Positions 41,886 through 54,553 are shown, numbered from the stretch's first letter. The stretch is DNA of 64,000 bases from Clavelina lepadiformis (GCF_947623445.1 NC_135245.1:14329501-14393500); one strand, 5' to 3'. Notes: generated by a model not told the origin, from the sequence alone. Program-made: numbers and translations.

Positions 41886-42048
41886 TGGGGAAAGCGCGAA
41901 CGCAGTCCCCACTAACAGAAATTGTACGACCGAGTTACTCGCATTTGGAGTAATCGCAGGAGTCAGCCGACCCGATGTGCAATGGACAGGCCTCGTCCTG
42001 AGCCCACCATCTTCATGATCATGGTGTAGACTCTCGTCAGGTAAGTAT
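41886..42048 (-). ncRNA. U1: U1 snRNA unit 54
   Basis: C63U. Box A. It has no partner in the second block, so one unit was gained here or lost there. Confidence 0.95.
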
Positions 42049-42274
42049 GCGTGACGAAACGGATAAACATGCTTTGATCCACAAATATTACCTCAATGTT
42101 GCCTTGATAGTTTTGTCGTTGACGTGACCCTGTTCGATTAACGAAATGCCAATAAGGGTAAGATGGAAAATGTTCGACTTTTCGCAACCGGAGAGTAGGG
42201 AACAACACTTAATCTATCGACTTCGGGTCACGGCAAATGTGGAGTTACCGTTTCATCTTACTTTTTGAACAATC

Positions 42275-42437
42275 TGGGGAAAGCGCGAACGCAGTCCCCA
42301 CTAACAGAAATTGTACGACCGAGTTACTCGCATTTGGAGTAATCGCAGGAGTCAGCCCACCCGATGTGCAATGGGCAGGCCTCGCCCTGAGCCCACCATC
42401 TTCATGATCATGGTGTAGACTCTCGTCAGGTAAGTAT
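42275..42437 (-). ncRNA. U1: U1 snRNA unit 55
   Basis: A53G, C80G. Box A. Partner 80 at an offset of 9558 bp. Confidence 0.95.
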
Positions 42438-42663
42438 GCGTGACGAAACGGATAAACATGCTTTGATCTACAAATATTACCTCAATGTTGCCTTGATAGT
42501 TTTGTCGTTGACGTGACCCTGTTCGATTAACGAAATGCCAATAAGGGTAAGATGGAAAATGTTCGAGTTTCAGCAACCGAAGAGTAGGGAACAACACTTA
42601 ATCTATCGACTTCGGGTCACGGCAAATGTGGAGTTACTGTTTCATCTTACTTTTTGAACAATC

Positions 42664-42826
42664 TGGGGAAAGCGCGAACGCAGTCTCCACTAACAGAAAA
42701 TGTATGACCGAGTTACTCGCATTTGGAGTAATCGCAGGAGTCAGCCGACCAGATGTGCAATGGGCAGGCCTCGTCCTGAGCCCACCATCTTCATGATCAT
42801 GGTGTAGACTCTCGTCAGGTAAGTAT
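42664..42826 (-). ncRNA. U1: U1 snRNA unit 56
   Basis: G76U, G122A, A127U and G141A (breaks an SL4 pair). Box A. Same four changes in units 81 and 89. Confidence 0.92.
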
Positions 42827-43052
42827 GCGTGACGAAACGGATAAACATGCTTTGATCTACAAATATTACCTCAATGTTGCCTTGATAGTTTTGTCGTTGA
42901 CGTGACCCTGTTCGATTAACGAAATGCCAATAAGGGTAAGATGGAAAATGTTCGAGTTTCCGAAACCGGAGAGTAGGGAACAACACTTAATCTATCGACT
43001 TCGGGTCACGGTAAATGTGGAGTTACCGTTTCATCTTACTTTTTGAACAATC

Positions 43053-43215
43053 TGGGGAAAGCGCGAACGCAGTCCCCACTAACAGAAATTGTACGACCGA
43101 GTTACTCGCATTTGGAGTAATCGCAGGAATCAGCCGACCCGATGTGCAATGGGCAGGCCTCGTCCTGAGCCCACCATCTTCATGATCATTGTGTAGACTC
43201 TCGTCAGGTAAGTAT
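43053..43215 (-). ncRNA. U1: U1 snRNA unit 57
   Basis: C26A, C87U but box A, unlike the A' usual for this RNA type. This marks a recombination point at the start of the second 9947-bp block. Confidence 0.94.
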
Positions 43216-43440
43216 GCGTGACGAAACGGATAAACATGCTTTGATCTACAAATATTACCTCAATGTTGCCTTGATAGTTTTGTCGTTGACGTGACCCTGT
43301 TCGATTAACGAAATGCCAATAAGGGCAAGATGGAAATGTTCGAGTTTCCGCAACCGGAGAGTAGGGAACAACACTTAATCTAACGACTTCGGGTGACGGC
43401 AAATGTGGAGTTACCGTTTCATCTTACTTTTTGAACAATC

Positions 43441-43603
43441 TGGGGAAAGCGCGAACGCAGTCCCCACTAACAGAAATTGTACGACCGAGTTACTCGCATT
43501 TGGAGTAATCGCAGGAGTCAGCCGACCCGATGTGCAATGGACAGGCCTCGTCCTGAGCCCACCATCTTCATGATCATGGTGTAGACTCTCGTCAGGTAAG
43601 TAT
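43441..43603 (-). ncRNA. U1: U1 snRNA unit 58
   Basis: C63U. Box A. Confidence 0.95.
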
Positions 43604-43829
43604 GCGTGACGAAACGGATAAACATGCTTTGATCTACAAATATTACCTCAATGTTGCCTTGATAGTTTTGTCGTTGACGTGACCCTGTTCGATTAACGAA
43701 ATGCCAATAAGGGTAAGATGGAAAATGTTCGAGTTTCCGCAACCGGAGAGTAGGGAACAACACTTAATCTATCGACTTCGGGTCACGGTAAATGTGGAGT
43801 TACCGTTTCATCTTACTTTTTGAACAATC

Positions 43830-43992
43830 TGGGGAAAGCGCGAACGCAGTCCCCACTAACAGAAATTGTACGACCGAGTTACTCGCATTTGGAGTAATCG
43901 CAGGAGTCAGCCGACCCGATGTGCAATGGGCAGGCCTCGTCCTGAGCCCACCATCTTCATGATCATGGTGTAGACTCTCGTCAGGTAAGTAT
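43830..43992 (-). ncRNA. U1: U1 snRNA unit 59
   Basis: Consensus RNA. Box A. Confidence 0.96.
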
Positions 43993-44218
43993 GCGTGACG
44001 AAACGGATAAACATGCTTTGATCTACAAATATTACCTCAATGTTGCCTTGATAGTTTTGTCGTTGACGTGACCCTGTTCGATTAACGAAATGCCAATAAG
44101 GGTAAGATGGAAAATGTTCGACTTTTCGCAACCGGAGAGTAGGGAACAACACTTAATCTATCGACTTCGGGTCACGGCAAATGTGGAGTTACTGTTTCAA
44201 CTTACTTTTTGAACAATC

Positions 44219-44381
44219 TGGGGAAAGCGCGAACGCAGTCCCCACTAACAGAAATTGTACGACCGAGTTACTCGCATTTGGAGTAATCGCAGGAATCAGC
44301 CGACCCGATGTGCAATGGGCAGGCCTCGTCCTGAGCCCACCATCTTCATGATCATTGTGTAGACTCTCGTCAGGTAAGTAT
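44219..44381 (-). ncRNA. U1: U1 snRNA unit 60
   Basis: C26A, C87U. Box A'. Confidence 0.94.
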
Positions 44382-44606
44382 GCGTGACGAAACGGATAAA
44401 CATGCTTTGATCTACAAATATTACCTCAATGTTGCCTTGATAGTTTTGTCGTTGACGTGACCCTGTTCGATTAACGAAATGCCAATAAGGGCAAGATGGA
44501 AATGTTCGAGTTTCCGCAACCGGAGAGTAGGGAACAACACTTAATCTATCGACTTCGGGTGACGGCAAATGTGGAGTTACCGTTTCATCTTACTTTTTGA
44601 ACAATC

Positions 44607-44769
44607 TGGGGAAAGCGCGAACGCAGTCCCCACTAACAGAAATTGTACGACCGAGTTACTCGCATTTGGAGTAATCGCAGGAGTCAGCCGACCCGATGTG
44701 CAATGGACAGGCCTCGTCCTGAGCCCACCATCTTCATGATCATGGTGTAGACTCTCGTCAGGTAAGTAT
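44607..44769 (-). ncRNA. U1: U1 snRNA unit 61
   Basis: C63U. Box A. Confidence 0.95.
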
Positions 44770-44995
44770 GCGTGACGAAACGGATAAACATGCTTTGATC
44801 CACAAATATTACCTCAATGTTGCCTTGATAGTTTTGTCGTTGACGTGACCCTGTTCGATTAACGAAATGCCAATAAGGGTAAGATGGAAAATGTTCGACT
44901 TTTCGCAACCGGAGAGTAGGGAACAACACTTAATCTATCGACTTCGGGTCACGGCAAATGTGGAGTTACCGTTTCATCTTACTTTTTGAACAATC

Positions 44996-45158
44996 TGGGG
45001 AAAGCGCGAACGCAGTCCCCACTAACAGAAATTGTACGACCGAGTTACTCGCATTTGGAGTAATCGCTGGAGTCAGCCCACCCGATGTGCAATGGGCAGG
45101 CCTCGCCCTGAGCCCACCATCTTCATGATCATGGTGTAGACTCTCGTCAGGTAAGTAT
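44996..45158 (-). ncRNA. U1: U1 snRNA unit 62
   Basis: A53G, C80G, U91A. Box A. Confidence 0.94.
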
Positions 45159-45384
45159 GCGTGACGAAACGGATAAACATGCTTTGATCTACAAATATTA
45201 CCTCAATGTTGCCTTGATAGTTTTGTCGTTGACGTGACCCTGTTCGATTAACGAAATGCCAATAAGGGTAAGATGGAAAATGTTCGAGTTTCAGCAACCG
45301 AAGAGTAGGGAACAACACTTAATCTATCGACTTCGGGTCACGGCAAATGTGGAGTTACTGTTTCATCTTACTTTTTGAACAATC

Positions 45385-45547
45385 TGGGGAAAGCGCGAAC
45401 GCAGTCCCCACTAACAGAAAATGTACGACCGAGTTACTCGCATTTGGAGTAATCGCAGGAGTCAGCCGACCCGATGTGCAATGGGCAGGCCTCGTCCTGA
45501 GCCCACCATCTTCATGATCATGGTGTAGACTCTCGTCAGGTAAGTAT
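45385..45547 (-). ncRNA. U1: U1 snRNA unit 63
   Basis: A127U in the Sm site. Box A. Confidence 0.93.
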
Positions 45548-45773
45548 GCGTGACGAAACGGATAAACATGCTTTGATCTACAAATATTACCTCAATGTTG
45601 CCTTGATAGTTTTGTCGTTGACGTGACCCTGTTCGATTAACGAAATGCCAATAAGGGTAAGATGGAAAATGTTCGAGTTTCCGCAACCGGAGAGTAGGGA
45701 ACAACACTTAATCTATCGACTTCGGGTCACGGTAAATGTGGAGTTACCGTTTCATCTTACTTTTTGAACAATC

Positions 45774-45936
45774 TGGGGAAAGCGCGAACGCAGTCCCCAC
45801 TAACAGAAATTGTACGACCGAGTTACTCGCATTTGGAGTAATCGCAGGAGTCAGCCGACCCGATGTGCAATGGGCAGGCCTCGTCCTGAGCCCACCATCT
45901 TCATGATCATGGTGTAGACTCTCGTCAGGTAAGTAT
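45774..45936 (-). ncRNA. U1: U1 snRNA unit 64
   Basis: Consensus RNA. Box A. Confidence 0.96.
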
Positions 45937-46161
45937 GCGTGACGAAACGGATAAACATGCTTTGATCTACAAATATTACCTCAATGTTGCCTTGATAGTT
46001 TTGTCGTTGACGTGACCCTGTTCGATTAACGAAATGCCAATAAGGGTAAGATGGAAATGTTCAAGTTTCCGCAACCGGAGAGTAGGGAACAACACTTAAT
46101 CTATCGAATTCGGATCACGGTAAATGTCGAGTTATTGTTTCTTTGAACTTTTTGAACAATC

Positions 46162-46324
46162 TGGGGAAAGCGCGAACGCAGTCCCCACTAACAGAAATTG
46201 TACGACCGAGTTACTCGCATTTGGAGTAATCGCAGGAGTCAGCCGACCCGATGTGCAATGGGCAGGCCTCGTCCTGAGCCCACCATCTTCATGATCATGG
46301 TGTAGACTCTCGTCAGGTAAGTAT
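46162..46324 (-). ncRNA. U1: U1 snRNA unit 65
   Basis: Consensus RNA. Box B. Confidence 0.95.
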
Positions 46325-46550
46325 GCGTGACGAAACGGATAAACATGCTTGGATCTACAAATATTACCTCAATGTTGCCTTGATAGTTTTGTCGTTGACG
46401 TGACCCTGTTCCATTAACGAAATGCCAATAAGGGTAAGATGGAAAATGTTCGAGTTTCCGCAAGCGGAGAGTAGGGAACAACACTTAATCTATCGACTTC
46501 GGGTCACGGCAAATGTGGAGTTACTGTTTCAACTTACTTTTTGAACAATC

Positions 46551-46713
46551 TGGGGAAAGCGCGAACGCAGTCCCCACTAACAGAAATTGTACGACCGAGT
46601 TACTCGCATTTGGAGTAATCGCAGGAATCAGCCGACCCGATGTGCAATGGGCAGGCCTCGTCCTGAGCCCACCATCTTCATGATCATTGTGTAGACTCTC
46701 GTCAGGTAAGTTT
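46551..46713 (-). ncRNA. U1: U1 snRNA unit 66
   Basis: U2A at the 5' end, C26A, C87U. Box A'. Confidence 0.92.
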
Positions 46714-46938
46714 GCGTGACGAAACGGATAAACATGCTTTGATCTACAAATATTACCTCAATGTTGCCTTGATAGTTTTGTCGTTGACGTGACCCTGTTC
46801 GATTAACGAAATGCCAATAAGGGCAAGATGGAAATGTTCGAGTTTCCGCAACCGGAGAGTAGGGAACAACACTTAATCTATCGACTTCGGGTGACGGCAA
46901 ATGTGGAGTTACCGTTTCATCTTACTTTTTGAACAATC

Positions 46939-47101
46939 TGGGGAAAGCGCGAACGCAGTCCCCACTAACAGAAATTGTACGACCGAGTTACTCGCATTTG
47001 GAGTAATCGCAGGAGTCAGCCGACCCGATGTGCAATGGACAGGCCTCGTCCTGAGCCCACCATCTTCATGATCATGGTGTAGACTCTCGTCAGGTAAGTA
47101 T
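46939..47101 (-). ncRNA. U1: U1 snRNA unit 67
   Basis: C63U. Box A. Confidence 0.95.
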
Positions 47102-47326
47102 GCGTGACGAAACGGATAAACATGCTTTGATCCACAAATATTACCTCAATGTTGCCTTGATAGTTTTGTCGTTGACGTGACCCTGTTCGATTAACGAAAT
47201 GCCAATAAGGGTAAGATGGAAATGTTCAAGTTTCCGCAACCGGAGAGTAGGGAACAACACCTAATCTATCGAATTCGGATCACGGTAAATGTCGAGTTAT
47301 TGTTTCTTTGAACTTTTTGAACAATC

Positions 47327-47489
47327 TGGGGAAAGCGCGAACGCAGTCCCCACTAACAGAAATTGTACGACCGAGTTACTCGCATTTGGAGTAATCGCAG
47401 GAATCAGCCGACCCGATGTGCAATGGGCAGGCCTCGTCCTGAGCCCACCATCTTCATGATCATGGTGTAGACTCTCGTCAGGTAAGTAT
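47327..47489 (-). ncRNA. U1: U1 snRNA unit 68
   Basis: C87U only. Box B. Confidence 0.95.
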
Positions 47490-47714
47490 GCGTGACGAAA
47501 CGGATAAACATGCTTTGATCTACAAATATTACCTCAATGTTGCCTTGATAGTTTTGTCGTTGACGTGACCCTGTTCGATTAACGAAATGCCAATAAGGGC
47601 AAGATGGAAATGTTCGAGTTTCCGCAACCGGAGAGTAGGGAACAACACTTAATCTATCGACTTCGGGTGACGGCAAATGTGGAGTTACCGTTTCATCTTA
47701 CTTTTTGAACAATC

Positions 47715-47877
47715 TGGGGAAAGCGCGAACGCAGTCCCCACTAACAGAAATTGTACGACCGAGTTACTCGCATTTGGAGTAATCGCAGGAGTCAGCCGAC
47801 CCGATGTGCAATGGGCAGGCCTCGTCCTGAGCCCACCATCTTCATGATCATGGTGTAGACTCTCGTCAGGTAAGTAT
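47715..47877 (-). ncRNA. U1: U1 snRNA unit 69
   Basis: Consensus RNA. Box A. Confidence 0.96.
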
Positions 47878-48103
47878 GCGTGACGAAACGGATAAACATG
47901 CTTGGATCTACAAATATTACCTCAATGTTGCCTTGATAGTTTTGTCGTTGACGTGACCCTGTTCCATTAACGAAATGCCAATAAGGGTAAGATGGAAAAT
48001 GTTCGAGTTTCCGCAAGCGGAGAGTAGGGAACAACACTTAATCTATCGACTTCGGGTCACGGCAAATGTGGAGTTACTGTTTCAACTTACTTTTTGAACA
48101 ATC

Positions 48104-48236
48104 TGGGGAAAGCGCGAACGCAGTCCCCACTAACAGAAATTGTACGACCGAGTTACTCGCATTTGGAGTAATCGCAGGAATCAGCCGACCCGATGTGCAA
48201 TGGGCAGGCCTCGTCCTGAGCCCACCATCTTCATGA
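48104..48236 (-). pseudogene. U1: U1 snRNA unit 70, 5' end deleted
   Basis: Same 158-bp deletion and same junction (tcttcatga joined to gtttcagcaac) as unit 44, 9947 bp away. It was copied with its block and did not arise separately. Confidence 0.95.
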
Positions 48237-48333
48237 GTTTCAGCAACCGAAGAGTAGGGAACAACACTTAATCTATCGACTTCGGGTCACGGCAAATGTG
48301 GAGTTACTGTTTCATCTTACTTTTTGAACAATC

Positions 48334-48496
48334 TGGGGAAAGCGCGAACGCAGTCCCCACTAACAGAAAATGTACGACCGAGTTACTCGCATTTGGAGTA
48401 ATCGCAGGAGTCAGCCGACCAGATGTGCAATGGGCAGGCCTCGTCCTGATCCCACCATCTTCATGATCATGGTGTAGACTCTCGTCAGGTAAGTAT
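48334..48496 (-). ncRNA. U1: U1 snRNA unit 71
   Basis: C47A, G76U, A127U. Box A. Confidence 0.92.
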
Positions 48497-48722
48497 GCGT
48501 GACGAAACGGATAAACATGCTTTGATCTACAAATATTACCTCAATGTTGCCTTGATAGTTTTGTCGTTGACGTGACCCTGTTCGATTAACGAAATGCCAA
48601 TAAGGGTAAGATGGAAAATGTTCGAGTTTCCGAAACCGGAGAGTAGGGAACAACACTTAATCTATCGACTTCGGGTCACGGTAAATGTGGAGTTACCGTT
48701 TCATCTTACTTTTTGAACAATC

Positions 48723-48885
48723 TGGGGAAAGCGCGAACGCAGTCCCCACTAACAGAAATTGTACGACCGAGTTACTCGCATTTGGAGTAATCGCAGGAGT
48801 CAGCCCACCCGATGTGCAATGGGCAGGCCTCGTCCTGAGCCCACCATCTTCATGATCATGGTGTAGACTCTCGTCAGGTAAGTAT
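48723..48885 (-). ncRNA. U1: U1 snRNA unit 72
   Basis: C80G. Box A. Confidence 0.95.
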
Positions 48886-49110
48886 GCGTGACGAAACGGA
48901 TAAACATGCTTTGATCTACAAATATTACCTCAATGTTGCCTTGATAGTTTTGTCGTTGACGTGACCCTGTTCGATTAACGAAATGCCAATAAGGGTAAGA
49001 TGGAAATGTTCAAGTTTCCGCAACCGGAGAGTAGGGAACAACACTTAATCTATCGAATTCGGATCACGGTAAATGTCGAGTTATTGTTTCTTTGAACTTT
49101 TTGAACAATC

Positions 49111-49273
49111 TGGGGAAAGCGCGAACGCAGTCCCCACTAACAGAAATTGTACGACCGAGTTACTCGCATTTGGAGTAATCGCAGGAGTCAGCCGACCCGA
49201 TGTGCAATGGGCAGGCCTCGTCCTGAGCCCACCATCTTCATGATCATGGTGTAGACTCTCGTCAGGTAAGTAT
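49111..49273 (-). ncRNA. U1: U1 snRNA unit 73
   Basis: Consensus RNA. Box B. Confidence 0.95.
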
Positions 49274-49499
49274 GCGTGACGAAACGGATAAACATGCTTG
49301 GATCTACAAATATTACCTCAATGTTGCCTTGATAGTTTTGTCGTTGACGTGACCCTGTTCCATTAACGAAATGCCAATAAGGGTAAGATGGAAAATGTTC
49401 GAGTTTCCGCAAGCGGAGAGTAGGGAACAACACTTAATCTATCGACTTCGGGTCACGGCAAATGTGGAGTTACTGTTTCAACTTACTTTTTGAACAATC

Positions 49500-49662
49500 T
49501 GGGGAAAGCGCGAACGCAGTCCCCACTAACAGAAATTGTACGACCGAGTTACTCGCATTTGGAGTAATCGCAGGAATCAGCCGACCCGATGTGCAATGGG
49601 CAGGCCTCGTCCTGAGCCCACCATCTTCATGATCATTGTGTAGACTCTCGTCAGGTAAGTAT
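49500..49662 (-). ncRNA. U1: U1 snRNA unit 74
   Basis: C26A, C87U. Box A'. Confidence 0.94.
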
Positions 49663-49887
49663 GCGTGACGAAACGGATAAACATGCTTTGATCTACAAAT
49701 ATTACCTCAATGTTGCCTTGATAGTTTTGTCGTTGACGTGACCCTGTTCGATTAACGAAATGCCAATAAGGGCAAGATGGAAATGTTCGAGTTTCCGCAA
49801 CCGGAGAGTAGGGAACAACACTTAATCTATCGACTTCGGGTGACGGCAAATGTGGAGTTACCGTTTCATCTTACTTTTTGAACAATC

Positions 49888-50050
49888 TGGGGAAAGCGCG
49901 AACGCAGTCCCCACTAACAGAAATTGTACGACCGAGTTACTCGCATTTGGAGTAATCGCAGGAGTCAGCCGACCCGATGTGCAATGGACAGGCCTCGTCC
50001 TGAGCCCACCATCTTCATGATCATGGTGTAGACTCTCGTCAGGTAAGTAT
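49888..50050 (-). ncRNA. U1: U1 snRNA unit 75
   Basis: C63U. Box A. Confidence 0.95.
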
Positions 50051-50276
50051 GCGTGACGAAACGGATAAACATGCTTTGATCCACAAATATTACCTCAATG
50101 TTGCCTTGATAGTTTTGTCGTTGACGTGACCCTGTTCGATTAACGAAATGCCAATAAGGGTAAGATGGAAAATGTTCGACTTTTCGCAACCGGAGAGTAG
50201 GGAACAACACTTAATCTATCGACTTCGGGTCACGGCAAATGTGGAGTTACCGTTTCATCTTACTTTTTGAACAATC

Positions 50277-50439
50277 TGGGGAAAGCGCGAACGCAGTCCC
50301 CACTAACAGAAATTGTACGACCGAGTTACTCGCATTTGGAGTAATCGCTGGAGTCAGCCCACCCGATGTGCAATGGGCAGGCCTCGCCCTGAGCCCACCA
50401 TCTTCATGATCATGGTGTAGACTCTCGTCAGGTAAGTAT
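50277..50439 (-). ncRNA. U1: U1 snRNA unit 76
   Basis: A53G, C80G, U91A. Box A. Confidence 0.94.
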
Positions 50440-50665
50440 GCGTGACGAAACGGATAAACATGCTTTGATCTACAAATATTACCTCAATGTTGCCTTGATA
50501 GTTTTGTCGTTGACGTGACCCTGTTCGATTAACGAAATGCCAATAAGGGTAAGATGGAAAATGTTCGAGTTTCAGCAACCGAAGAGTAGGGAACAACACT
50601 TAATCTATCGACTTCGGGTCACGGCAAATGTGGAGTTACTGTTTCATCTTACTTTTTGAACAATC

Positions 50666-50828
50666 TGGGGAAAGCGCGAACGCAGTCCCCACTAACAGAA
50701 AATGTACGACCGAGTTACTCGCATTTGGAGTAATCGCAGGAGTCAGCCGACCAGATGTGCAATGGGCAGGCCTCGTCCTGAGCCCACCATCTTCATGATC
50801 ATGGTGTAGACTCTCGTCAGGTAAGTAT
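50666..50828 (-). ncRNA. U1: U1 snRNA unit 77
   Basis: G76U, A127U. Box A. Confidence 0.93.
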
Positions 50829-51054
50829 GCGTGACGAAACGGATAAACATGCTTGGATCTACAAATATTACCTCAATGTTGCCTTGATAGTTTTGTCGTT
50901 GACGTGACCCTGTTCGATTAACGAAATGCCAATAAGGGTAAGATGGAAAATGTTCGAGTTTCCGCAACCGGAGAGTAGGGAACAACACTTAATCTATCGA
51001 CTTCGGGTCACGGTAAATGTGGAGTTACCGTTTCATCTTACTTTTTGAACAATC

Positions 51055-51217
51055 TGGGGAAAGCGCGAACGCAGTCCCCACTAACAGAAATTGTACGACC
51101 GAGTTACTCGCATTTGGAGTAATCGCAGGAGTCAGCCGACCCGATGTGCAATGGGCAGGCCTCGTCCTGAGCCCACCATCTTCATGATCATGGTGTAGAC
51201 TCTCGTCAGGTAAGTAT
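51055..51217 (-). ncRNA. U1: U1 snRNA unit 78
   Basis: Consensus RNA. Box A. Confidence 0.96.
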
Positions 51218-51443
51218 GCGTGACGAAACGGATAAACATGCTTTGATCTACAAATATTACCTCAATGTTGCCTTGATAGTTTTGTCGTTGACGTGACCCT
51301 GTTCGATTAACCAAATGCCAATAAGGGTAAGATGGAAAATGTTCGAGTTTCAGCAACCGGAGAGTAGGGAACAACACTTAATCTATCGACTTCGGGTCAC
51401 GGTAAATCTCGAGTTATTGTTTCTTTGAACTTTTTGAACAATC

Positions 51444-51606
51444 TGGGGAAAGCGCGAACGCAGTCCCCACTAACAGAAATTGTACGACCGAGTTACTCGC
51501 ATTTGGAGTAATCGCAGGAGTCAGCCGACCCGATGTGCAATGGACAGGCCTCGTCCTGAGCCCACCATCTTCATGATCATGGTGTAGACTCTCGTCAGGT
51601 AAGTAT
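51444..51606 (-). ncRNA. U1: U1 snRNA unit 79
   Basis: C63U. Box B. Confidence 0.95.
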
Positions 51607-51832
51607 GCGTGACGAAACGGATAAACATGCTTTGATCCACAAATATTACCTCAATGTTGCCTTGATAGTTTTGTCGTTGACGTGACCCTGTTCGATTAAC
51701 GAAATGCCAATAAGGGTAAGATGGAAAATGTTCGACTTTTCGCAACCGGAGAGTAGGGAACAACACTTAATCTATCGACTTCGGGTCACGGCAAATGTGG
51801 AGTTACCGTTTCATCTTACTTTTTGAACAATC

Positions 51833-51995
51833 TGGGGAAAGCGCGAACGCAGTCCCCACTAACAGAAATTGTACGACCGAGTTACTCGCATTTGGAGTAA
51901 TCGCAGGAGTCAGCCCACCCGATGTGCAATGGGCAGGCCTCGCCCTGAGCCCACCATCTTCATGATCATGGTGTAGACTCTCGTCAGGTAAGTAT
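51833..51995 (-). ncRNA. U1: U1 snRNA unit 80
   Basis: A53G, C80G. Box A. Confidence 0.95.
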
Positions 51996-52221
51996 GCGTG
52001 ACGAAACGGATAAACATGCTTTGATCTACAAATATTACCTCAATGTTGCCTTGATAGTTTTGTCGTTGACGTGACCCTGTTCGATTAACGAAATGCCAAT
52101 AAGGGTAAGATGGAAAATGTTCGAGTTTCAGCAACCGAAGAGTAGGGAACAACACTTAATCTATCGACTTCGGGTCACGGCAAATGTGGAGTTACTGTTT
52201 CATCTTACTTTTTGAACAATC

Positions 52222-52384
52222 TGGGGAAAGCGCGAACGCAGTCTCCACTAACAGAAAATGTATGACCGAGTTACTCGCATTTGGAGTAATCGCAGGAGTC
52301 AGCCGACCAGATGTGCAATGGGCAGGCCTCGTCCTGAGCCCACCATCTTCATGATCATGGTGTAGACTCTCGTCAGGTAAGTAT
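52222..52384 (-). ncRNA. U1: U1 snRNA unit 81
   Basis: G76U, G122A, A127U, G141A. Box A. Start of the 8-unit block repeated at unit 89 (offset 3109 bp). Confidence 0.92.
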
Positions 52385-52610
52385 GCGTGACGAAACGGAT
52401 AAACATGCTTTGATCTACAAATATTACCTCAATGTTGCCTTGATAGTTTTGTCGTTGACGTGACCCTGTTCGATTAACGAAATGCCAATAAGGGTAAGAT
52501 GGAAAATGTTCGAGTTTCCGAAACCGGAGAGTAGGGAACAACACTTAATCTATCGACTTCGGGTCACGGTAAATGTGGAGTTACCGTTTCATCTTACTTT
52601 TTGAACAATC

Positions 52611-52773
52611 TGGGGAAAGCGCGAACGCAGTCCCCACTAACAGAAATTGTACGACCGAGTTACTCGCATTTGGAGTAATCGCAGGAGTCAGCCGACCCGA
52701 TGTGCAATGGGCAGGCCTCGTCCTGAGCCCACCATCTTCATGATCATGGTGTAGACTCTCGTCAGGTAAGTAT
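52611..52773 (-). ncRNA. U1: U1 snRNA unit 82
   Basis: Consensus RNA. Box A. Partner 90. Confidence 0.96.
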
Positions 52774-52998
52774 GCGTGACGAAACGGATAAACATGCTTT
52801 GATCTACAAATATTACCTCAATGTTGCCTTGATAGTTTTGTCGTTGACGTGACCCTGTTCGATTAACGAAATGCCAATAAGGGTAAGATGGAAATGTTCA
52901 AGTTTCCGCAACCGGAGAGTAGGGAACAACACTTAATCTATCGAATTCGGATCACGGTAAATGTCGAGTTATTGTTTGTTTGAACTTTTTGAACAATC

Positions 52999-53161
52999 TG
53001 GGGAAAGCGCGAACGCAGTCCCCACTAACAGAAATTGTACGACCGAGTTACTCGCATTTGGAGTAATCGCAGGAGTCAGCCGACCCGATGTGCAATGGGC
53101 AGGCCTCGTCCTGAGCCCACCATCTTCATGATCATGGTGTAGACTCTCGTCAGGTAAGTAT
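52999..53161 (-). ncRNA. U1: U1 snRNA unit 83
   Basis: Consensus RNA. Box B with a private change (tttgtttgaac) shared only with unit 91. Confidence 0.95.
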
Positions 53162-53387
53162 GCGTGACGAAACGGATAAACATGCTTGGATCTACAAATA
53201 TTACCTCAATGTTGCCTTGATAGTTTTGTCGTTGACGTGACCCTGTTCCATTAACGAAATGCCAATAAGGGTAAGATGGAAAATGTTCGAGTTTCCGCAA
53301 GCGGAGAGTAGGGAACAACACTTAATCTATCGACTTCGGGTCACGGCAAATGTGGAGTTACTGTTTCAACTTACTTTTTGAACAATC

Positions 53388-53550
53388 TGGGGAAAGCGCG
53401 AACGCAGTCCCCACTAACAGAAATTGTACGACCGAGTTACTCGCATTTGGAGTAATCGCAGGAATCAGCCGACCCGATGTGCAATGGGCAGGCCTCGTCC
53501 TGAGCCCACCATCTTCATGATCATTGTGTAGACTCTCGTCAGGTAAGTAT
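53388..53550 (-). ncRNA. U1: U1 snRNA unit 84
   Basis: C26A, C87U. Box A'. Partner 92. Confidence 0.94.
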
Positions 53551-53775
53551 GCGTGACGAAACGGATAAACATGCTTTGATCTACAAATATTACCTCAATG
53601 TTGCCTTGATAGTTTTGTCGTTGACGTGACCCTGTTCGATTAACGAAATGCCAATAAGGGCAAGATGGAAATGTTCGAGTTTCCGCAACCGGAGAGTAGG
53701 GAACAACACTTAATCTATCGACTTCGGGTGACGGCAAATGTGGAGTTACCGTTTCATCTTACTTTTTGAACAATC

Positions 53776-53938
53776 TGGGGAAAGCGCGAACGCAGTCCCC
53801 ACTAACAGAAATTGTACGACCGAGTTACTCGCATTTGGAGTAATCGCAGGAGTCAGCCGACCCGATGTGCAATGGACAGGCCTCGTCCTGAGCCCACCAT
53901 CTTCATGATCATGGTGTAGACTCTCGTCAGGTAAGTAT
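53776..53938 (-). ncRNA. U1: U1 snRNA unit 85
   Basis: C63U. Box A. Partners 93 (offset 3109) and 100 (offset 5829). Confidence 0.95.
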
Positions 53939-54164
53939 GCGTGACGAAACGGATAAACATGCTTTGATCCACAAATATTACCTCAATGTTGCCTTGATAG
54001 TTTTGTCGTTGACGTGACCCTGTTCGATTAACGAAATGCCAATAAGGGTAAGATGGAAAATGTTCGACTTTTCGCAACCGGAGAGTAGGGAACAACACTT
54101 AATCTATCGACTTCGGGTCACGGCAAATGTGGAGTTACCGTTTCATCTTACTTTTTGAACAATC

Positions 54165-54327
54165 TGGGGAAAGCGCGAACGCAGTCCCCACTAACAGAAA
54201 TTGTACGACCGAGTTACTCGCATTTGGAGTAATCGCAGGAGTCAGCCGACCCGATGTGCAATGGGCAGGCCTCGTCCTGAGCCCACCATCTTCATGATCA
54301 TGGTGTAGACTCTCGTCAGGTAAGTAT
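54165..54327 (-). ncRNA. U1: U1 snRNA unit 86
   Basis: Consensus RNA. Box A. Partner 101. Confidence 0.96.
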
Positions 54328-54553
54328 GCGTGACGAAACGGATAAACATGCTTGGATCTACAAATATTACCTCAATGTTGCCTTGATAGTTTTGTCGTTG
54401 ACGTGACCCTGTTCCATTAACGAAATGCCAATAAGGGTAAGATGGAAAATGTTCGAGTTTCCGCAAGCGGAGAGTAGGGAACAACACTTAATCTATCGAC
54501 TTCGGGTCACGGCAAATGTGGAGTTACTGTTTCAACTTACTTTTTGAACAATC

